From Chelonoidis abingdonii (lineage: Eukaryota; Chordata; Testudines; Testudinidae), in NCBI RefSeq assembly GCF_003597395.2, contig NC_133773.1:76866286-76930285 (forward strand): 64,000 bases of DNA, written 5' to 3'. Below are positions 59,531-64,000 of this stretch, piece by piece. Position numbers and translations under genes: made by a program. The stretch's first letter is position 1. Each line of letters starts with the position of its first letter. The notes beneath the pieces are model-generated. The model was not told where the DNA came from. It saw only the letters and a list, made by a program, of their open reading frames with translations, and made no database searches.

Positions 59531-60582
59531 CCAGTGGTTCTCAAACTTTTTTTTTTGCGGACCACTAGAAAATTGCTGAGGATCTTGGCAGCCTACTTAA
59601 TGATCTTTCCAAATGTTTTTGTACTGTTAGCTAACTATTGTATAAAAGAGCACCATATAAAAAACCCTTAATAATAATTAACATTTTCTGTCCTACAAAT
59701 AAAAGCACACAACTCATATTTTAATATCAGTAGTCTTATCTTCATAATGTGTTGGATGTGCCATCTCTCCCCCGCATGCAGCAGCCTCTGAGCTGGGGCT
59801 GGGATGGAGTGTAGGGGGGTCTCTCTCCCCCTCCTACGCCCTGAGCTGGGAAAAGCCACCTCTTTCTCTGGCCACCACAGCCCTGCCATGTCCCAAATTC
59901 GTCCCACCCCCTCTTCTCACTCCACTACCCCCTCTCACCTCTCCCTTATTACCTCCAAAGCCACCACCTCACCTTACATATACATCTTCTCCAGAGTCCA
60001 GGCACCTAATTAGTGGAGCCACACAGGCATAGCTCCACTAATAAGATGGGTGGCCCTCCATTCTCTCATGTGCAGCTGCCCAGGCGTGCATCTTAGCATA
60101 GGTGCCGACTTCTGCTCCAACCAGTATGTGCTTGACCCCCTTCTGTCCCCATTTCACCCCTTCCCCCACGTCTCCACCCCCACCCTGCCTCTTCCCACCC
60201 CTACTCTGCTTCCACCCCTTTCCCCAAGTCCCTGCTCCTGCCTCTTCCCCTTCTCCTCTCTTGAGTGCGCTGTGTCCCCGCTCCTCCCCTTCCCTCCCAG
60301 AGCACTGCCAAACAGCAGTTTGGCAGCAGGCAGAAGTGCTGGAGGGAGGGGGAGGAGCAGGAACACAGCACGCTCAAGGGAGGAGGTGGGAAAGAGGTAG
60401 GGAGAGTTTGGCTGCTGGTGGGTGCGGAACTCCTGCTAATTTTTCCCCTGGGTGCTCCAGCCCTAGAGCACCCACGCAGTCAGTGCCTATGCACCTTAGA
60501 AGGAACTATTCGTGGACCACATGAATGAAGTTCGCAGACCACTGCTGGTCCACAGACCACAGTTTGAGAACCTCTGCACTGG
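59531..60582. mobile_element. hAT-type element with nested foldback
   Basis: The left terminus is CCAGTGGTTCTCAAACTTTT. The right, reversed, is CCAGTGCAGAGGTTCTCAAA, the same terminus with a 4-bp insertion. Matching subterminal words (GCGGACCACTAG at left, GCAGACCACTGC and GACCACAG at right) support one element. It has no coding sequence. A foldback MITE occupies 60098-60490. The flanking 8-mers do not match, so no target duplication is claimed. Confidence 0.65.
60098..60490. mobile_element. Foldback MITE, GC-rich palindrome
   Basis: The outer termini are ATAGGTGCCGACT and, reversed, ATAGGCACTGACT. The interior holds a long imperfect palindrome. CTTGAGTGCGCTGTGTCC to GCACTGCCAAACAGC (about 60262-60315) mirrors AGTTTGGCAGCAGGCAGAAG to ACACAGCACGCTCAAGG (about 60317-60377). 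Single-stranded, it would form a hairpin of roughly 50 bp. Overlapping frames here are composition artefacts. Confidence 0.7.
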
Positions 60583-61029
60583 ATACAAGGGACCAGAGCT
60601 CTTGCAAGCTGAGCACAGTAAGTCCTTCAACCAAGGTGGCAGGGGTTGAAGTCTCTGGAAACTGATACAAGTGAGAAACCTTGGAAGACAAGGGAACCAG
60701 TACCCTGTATTTCTGTGGAAGGTCCTGCCTGAGTGCAAGTTAGCCATGGCTGGGAAGAAGAATGACCGGTGTGAGAAATCATCTTGAACAAAATCTGTAC
60801 TTCGCAAGATTAAATTTTAGATTCATGTTTTAACTTAGTTACTTGAAAGTTACCCTTTCTAACTTTATTCCTTTACTTGACATCACTTAACCTATGTCCA
60901 ATTTTTAATTTTTTTTTATTTTTACCATAAACCAACTCAGTACAGTGTTTATGGGGAAAAGTGAATGATTACCATGACACCTTACCACAGCAATTTTTTC
61001 TCCCACATATTTGTCTGGTGTGTCTTGCC
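60583..61029. other. Unannotated sequence
   Basis: Nothing recognised. A T-run lies at 60908-60917. Confidence 0.35.
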
Positions 61030-61380
61030 CAGGGCCGGTTCAAGGATGTTTCGCGCCCTAGGCGAAACTTCCACCTTGCGCTCTCCCGTGTCCCCCACCC
61101 TGAGACACCCCCCCCACCCCAGCTCACCCGTGCTCCGCCTCCATCCCAAGCACGCCGTGGCTGCTTCACTTCTCCCGCCTCCCAGGCTTGCGGCACCTAT
61201 CAACTTAGGCGCTGCAAGCCTGGGAGGCGGGAGAAGTGAAGCAGCCATAGCGTGCTCGGGGAGGAGGAGGGGTAGGGGTGAGCTGTGGCAAGGAGTTCCC
61301 CTGTGTGCCCCCCTACCTTACTTGCTGCAGGCGGTGCTCCCCTGCCCCAGCTCCCTCCACCTAAATGCCAGCGGTGACCG
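61030..61380. mobile_element. hAT-like MITE with near-perfect 50-bp hairpin
   Basis: It begins CAGGGCCGGTTCAAGG, a hAT-type start. Arms 61151-61200 (AGCACGCCGTGGCTGCTTCA ...) and 61207-61256 (... GAAGCAGCCATAGCGTGCT) are reverse complements at about 46 of 50 positions, with a loop of about 6 bp. The matching right terminus was not found, so the 3' limit is approximate. Confidence 0.6.
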
Positions 61381-61899
61381 GGGCAGCTGAAGATCCAGCT
61401 GCCACAGTCACTGTGGAAGAAAATGCCACCCTCCCAAATCCTAGCACCCTATCGTTGCACCTGCCCTGGTCTTGCCTACATGTTAAGGATCTAACTGACC
61501 ACATTTACGATCAGGAAGGAATTTTCCCCTACGTCTTGCCTCTTACAAAGTAAAACATTGTTAGCTCCTACCACCATGTGATAGCAACGTCTTTCTCCTA
61601 TTAATCTAGTTTTCCCACAATCATTTTGACACTTTCATTTGTACTATACTTAAAATACTAAACTGCACAAAGACAGCCCGACACTCTCCATCCCCGCACT
61701 CCGGGACAGCTGCTCAGAGCATGCTGCCTACACAGTAAGGGGGAGACACCCCGAACTCCTGCCCACGAAGTCACCGTGGGGCCGCCTCCCAGCCGTGCCG
61801 CCGGATGCCCCACTCTTAGCTTAGACGCGCTCTGAGACAGTGACTGTCTAGCACAGGCGGGTGCTGCAGCCCTTCCCACAACGCACAGCGCAAGGCTCG
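61381..61899. other. Unannotated sequence
   Basis: AT-rich until about 61660, then rising in GC towards the CpG island. No gene recognised. Confidence 0.35.
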
Positions 61900-62063
61900 T
61901 TTCAATAGCACTATGACGTAAAGGGCTCGCTCGCACGGGACTGCTGGGCACGCAGTGTCACGGCTGCGCCCCCGCCCCCAACACTTCCACAAACACCCCC
62001 CATTCCCCCGCCCATCTCTTTCCCCGCCCCTTAACGTGCAGCTCTTCTTCCACCGCCTCCCCA

Positions 62064-62077
62064 GTTGCTACGGTAAC
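62064..62077 (-). promoter_or_regulatory. RFX X-box, perfect consensus match
   Basis: On minus it reads GTTACC-GT-AGCAAC, fitting GTNRCC-N(0-3)-RGYAAC at every position. Its place in a CpG island raises the chance that it is functional. Confidence 0.6.
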
Positions 62078-62194
62078 TAACCCCCCCTGCCTCACCGTGT
62101 CATCAGATTCGAGCTCCGCCTCCTCCTGCCCCCGAACGGTCAAGCGGCTCTCTCCAATCAGATTGCGGCTGGACGGAGGAGGCGGGCCCCGCTG

Positions 62195-62208
62195 GTTGCC
62201 TGGGTGAC
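62195..62208 (+). promoter_or_regulatory. Second RFX X-box-like site, one mismatch
   Basis: GTTGCC-TG-GGTGAC fits the X-box except for G in place of A in the second half (GGTGAC against RGYAAC). It lies 118 bp downstream of the perfect site. Confidence 0.45.
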
Positions 62209-62219
62209 GGGTTGGTTTG

Positions 62220-62282
62220 TTTCACCCCCAGCCGAGGGGACAGTGGCGGTGCGGGCAGCGCAGGGGCTCGGGCTGCGGTCAG
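62220..62282 (+). other. Candidate noncoding first exon ending at a splice donor
   Basis: Sequence after the promoter motifs ends TGCGGTCAG with GTAGGA immediately following at 62283, a good vertebrate 5' splice site. The start is a guess from promoter spacing. No conserved coding frame is visible, so I treat it as 5' untranslated. Confidence 0.4.
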
Positions 62283-62690
62283 GTAGGAGCTGCGGCCAGT
62301 TGGGTGCGCGCTGGGCGGGGCGGGGCTCGCGCTTGCCGCCGGCAGATGTGCGGGCCGGGGCTGGGGCTGGGTCGGCGGCGGCTCGGGCTGTCAGTGCCTG
62401 TCGGGGTTTGTGTTTCACATCAGCTGCCTCTGAGCAGCCCGAGACTGAGCGCTTCCTTCGCCTCCGCCGCCCGGCGCCGGGGAAAGGGTCTCTGATTGGC
62501 AGCCTGTCACAGTCACACACAGTATCATCAATAAACTTTCTTTGGGGGACTTTGTGTTCCCCCCCGTGGGAGCTGCAGGGCGAGAGGGCGGCCGCGAGAA
62601 GTGCCTGGCCTCGGAGATACTTGCTGGGTTTCCAGAGAAAAGATGGGGGTTCGCTTCTTTACGGGTGAAATCCTGTCTCCCCGCTAGGCA

Positions 62691-62744
62691 ATGGCAGAAC
62701 TGGAAAAACTGCTGAATGAAAGTCACACACATTCACAAAGATAA
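62691..62744 (+). other. Possible short coding start after a splice-acceptor-like site
   Basis: CCTGTCTCCCCGCTAG (ending 62687) looks like a 3' splice site, and an ATG follows three bases later in a fair initiation context. The frame reads MAELEKLLNESHTHSQR and then stops at TAA. It could be the first coding exon of the gene driven by the CpG island, with the true splice donor before the stop, but no strong donor is visible. A chance frame is quite possible. I do not recognise the gene. Confidence 0.25.
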
Positions 62745-62779
62745 ACTTGAAAACAAGTCTGAGCCAAAATAAACTTTAC

Positions 62780-63005
62780 AGACATAAGGGTGGAAGAATT
62801 GCCATACTGCATGGGACCAATAGTCTGTCTAGCCCATTATCTTGTCTTTGACTGTGGCCATTGCCGGAGGTTTGGAGGAGTGAACAGAACATGGCAATTT
62901 TGAAGAGAGCCACCTGTTTCTTCTGGTTTCTGGCAGTCAGTGCTTCAGGGTCACCCTGAGCATAGGATTACAGCCATGAACTTCTTGGCTAATAGCCATA
63001 GATCA
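62780..63005 (+). mobile_element. CR1-type 3'UTR repeat fragment
   Basis: ACATAAGGGTGGAAGAATTG, CCATACTGCATGGGACCAAT and AGTCTGTCTAGCCCATTATC, ending near CTTGGCTAATAGCCATAGAT, is a phrase series that I remember as an abundant turtle repeat linked to CR1 3' untranslated regions. It has no coding content. Confidence 0.55.
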
Positions 63006-63239
63006 GACCTGCACAACTGGTAAAGCTGTGAGGGCCACATTACTCCAAAGAAAACAGCTGAGGGCCGAACCCCTCCCGGCCTGTGGAAACACCCCGCTCC
63101 AGCGCTGCCCAGCCCTGCAGAAACAAACTCTCCTTCCCCAGCACAGCCCCACCAAAACAGCTGTGGGCCAAAAAGGAAGGTTGGGGATGGTGAGGTGATG
63201 CTTGATTTTAAATCAACCAGGGGCTCTCAGCTGAAGAGG

Positions 63240-63640
63240 TGGCTGGGAGCTGTCAGGGGCAAATTAAAGGGCCCGGAGCTCCTGCGGCTGGGGGAACCCA
63301 GAGTTTTGCGGGGCTGGGGCAGGGATTTAAAGGCCCAGAGCTCCTGCCGCTGAGAGGAGCCCGAGCCTTTTAAATCCCAGCCCCAGCCCATCTGCTGGAA
63401 CCGCAGCCGGGATTCAAAGGGCTCTGGGCTGCCCGTGGCGGCGGGGAGCCCTGAGCCCTTTAAATCTCAGCCGCAGCCAGGAATCTCTGCGGGCAGCCCA
63501 GAGCCCTTTGATTCCCGGCTGCGGCTGGGATTTAAAGGGCTCTGGTCTCCCTGCGGCTGCGGGAAGCTCAGAGCCTTTTGAATCCCATTCACGGCTAAGA
63601 TTTAAATGGCTCTGGGCTCCCCGCTGCTCCTGAAGTTTTT
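63240..63640. repeat. Cluster of alternating palindromes
   Basis: Forward words of the type GGGATTTAAAGGGCTCTGGG start near 63264, 63326, 63413, 63532 and 63601. They alternate with reversed words of the type CCCAGAGCCCTTTAAATCCC ending near 63378, 63468, 63515 and 63585. Neighbouring words therefore pair into hairpins of about 55-60 bp separated by GCCGCAGCC-like linkers. Spacing is irregular, so this is not a simple satellite. It probably derives from a foldback MITE. Confidence 0.7.
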
Positions 63641-63808
63641 TTGCTGCAGGATGGCTACCTTTAAATCTGCTATTGTGTGGCCAGGGAGATTGAAGTGTTC
63701 TCCTACAGGTTTTTGTATATTGCCATTCCTAATATCTGATTTGTGTCCATTTATCCTTTTCCGTAGAGACTGTCCAGTTTGGCCGTGTACATAGCAGAGG
63801 GGCATTGC
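63602..63808 (-). pseudogene. Penelope-like element GIY-YIG endonuclease fragment
   Basis: The minus frame contains CYVHGQTGQSLRKRINGHKS and DIRNGNIQKPVGEHFNLPGH followed by TIADLKVAILQQKNF. This matches the C-terminal GIY-YIG endonuclease region of Penelope-like elements, where ...YIGQT.xSLxxR is the first half of the fold. The upstream reverse transcriptase is missing because the sequence turns back on itself near 63814-63829. The continuation of the reported frame beyond that point is antisense of the other arm, not protein sequence. One residue after CYV is His where the family normally has Ile/Val-Gly. Confidence 0.8.
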
Positions 63809-63829
63809 TGGCAATAATAAACCATCATA

Positions 63830-64000
63830 TGCCAGCAGTGCCCCTCTGCTATGTACATCGGCCAAATCAGATATTAGGAATGGCCATCCTGCAGCAAAAA
63901 ACACTTCAGGACCAGACTTCAAAGAGAAACTGCTGAGCTTCAGTTCATCCTGCAAATTTGACACCATCAGCTCAGATTAAACAAAGACTGTGAATGGCTT
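63830..64000 (+). mobile_element. Second Penelope-like fragment in inverted orientation
   Basis: This arm repeats the same PLE region on plus, starting TGCCAGCAGTGCCCCTCTGC. It has two internal deletions relative to the left arm: about 39 bp after GGCCAAA and about 75 bp after GGAATGGC. It then runs on into CACTTCAGGACCAGACTTCA and AGAGAAACTGCTGAGCTTCA, sequence normally found just downstream, and leaves the window. The pair forms a 27-bp stem (63787-63813 with 63830-63856, one mismatch) around a 16-bp loop. Confidence 0.75.

Larger units (their letters stand above)
61900..62700 (+). promoter_or_regulatory. CpG island promoter with RFX X-box-like sites
   Basis: GC-rich, CpG-dense DNA holds a cluster of promoter motifs. 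TGACGTA (CRE-like) lies at 61914-61920. An X-box lies at 62064-62077, a CCAAT box at 62154-62158, and a second X-box-like site at 62195-62208. A strong splice donor follows at 62283. GGGGCGGGGC-type boxes lie near 62330. Spacing and order suggest a plus-strand transcription start near 62210-62230. RFX sites are typical of cilia genes and some housekeeping genes in vertebrates. A divergent minus-strand promoter is equally possible. The target gene would lie largely outside the window. Confidence 0.65.

Noticed and set aside
60050..60528. Frames of 87-140 codons rich in Pro, Ser and Gly
   Set aside because: They cross the foldback MITE at 60098-60490 and mirror each other on the two strands.
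60961..61390. Frames of 92-141 codons on plus and 75-88 on minus
   Set aside because: The near-perfect hairpin makes the strands encode similar peptides. This is a repeat, not a gene.
61958..62143. Minus-strand frame of 61 codons starting MTVRGQEEAELE, possible divergent gene
   Set aside because: It covers the X-box and promoter motifs, has no splice donor that I trust and no recognisable domain.
62204..62668. Plus-strand frame of 154 codons across the CpG island
   Set aside because: It reads straight through a strong splice donor and a GC-rich intron-like region with no domain. Better explained as a promoter and 5' exon.
63809..63967. N-terminal half of the 121-codon minus frame as PLE protein
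   Set aside because: This half is antisense of the inverted second PLE copy, so the continuous frame is accidental.
1..64000. CRISPR array, bacterial operon or prophage
   Set aside because: No evenly spaced identical repeats and no prokaryotic gene density. Repeat families are vertebrate.

Overview
This window looks like a repeat-dense, gene-poor stretch of a non-avian sauropsid genome, most likely a turtle. The base composition is AT-rich. The repeats are CR1 LINEs ending in the ATTCTATGA-type tail, a tRNA-derived SINE with a CR1-like tail, hAT, Harbinger and TA-target MITEs, Penelope-like elements and ERV-type LTRs. I recognise no host protein-coding gene with confidence. The species call rests on remembered repeat families, not on a search.

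Layout. 1-9 kb is mostly anonymous DNA with one decayed non-LTR reverse transcriptase (780-1860, minus) and a CR1 tail. 9.25-13.5 kb is a near full-length CR1 whose frames are broken by many small indels. 14.15-14.96 kb is a CpG island. 15.6-16.0 kb is a Penelope-like element (PLE) tail carrying a hammerhead-ribozyme-like motif. 17.2-18.8 kb is antisense CR1. 21.3-22.4 kb holds the only long intact frame: a roughly 366-residue transposase-like protein. 23.7-24.1 kb is an LTR with a 6-bp target-site duplication sitting inside an older LINE tail. 26.2-30.4 kb is an ERV-type LTR abutted by a complete but inactivated PIF/Harbinger transposon with TTA duplications and both expected genes, Myb/SANT-like on plus and DDE nuclease on minus.

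33.2-36.8 kb is a second, older Harbinger element with the same two genes in mirror arrangement. 37.3-38.1 kb is a Ty3/Gypsy-like gag-protease relic. 42.2-45.1 kb is a nested cluster of hAT and Harbinger MITEs and tRNA-SINEs. 46.8-51.1 kb holds LTR, CR1, a CpG-rich TA MITE and an L2/L3-like LINE. 54.6-58.3 kb is a CR1 with an internal repeat of about 0.9 kb. 59.5-61.4 kb holds hAT elements with large foldbacks. 61.9-62.7 kb is a CpG island with two RFX X-box-like sites, a CCAAT box and a good splice donor, the best candidate host promoter here. 63.0-64.0 kb is a palindrome-rich GC cluster and an inverted pair of PLE GIY-YIG endonuclease fragments.

Biologically the window is a record of successive transposition. 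The items most worth a second look are the intact transposase-like frame at 21.3 kb, the hammerhead-like motif at 15.65 kb, the two two-gene Harbinger elements and the putative RFX-regulated promoter at 62 kb.
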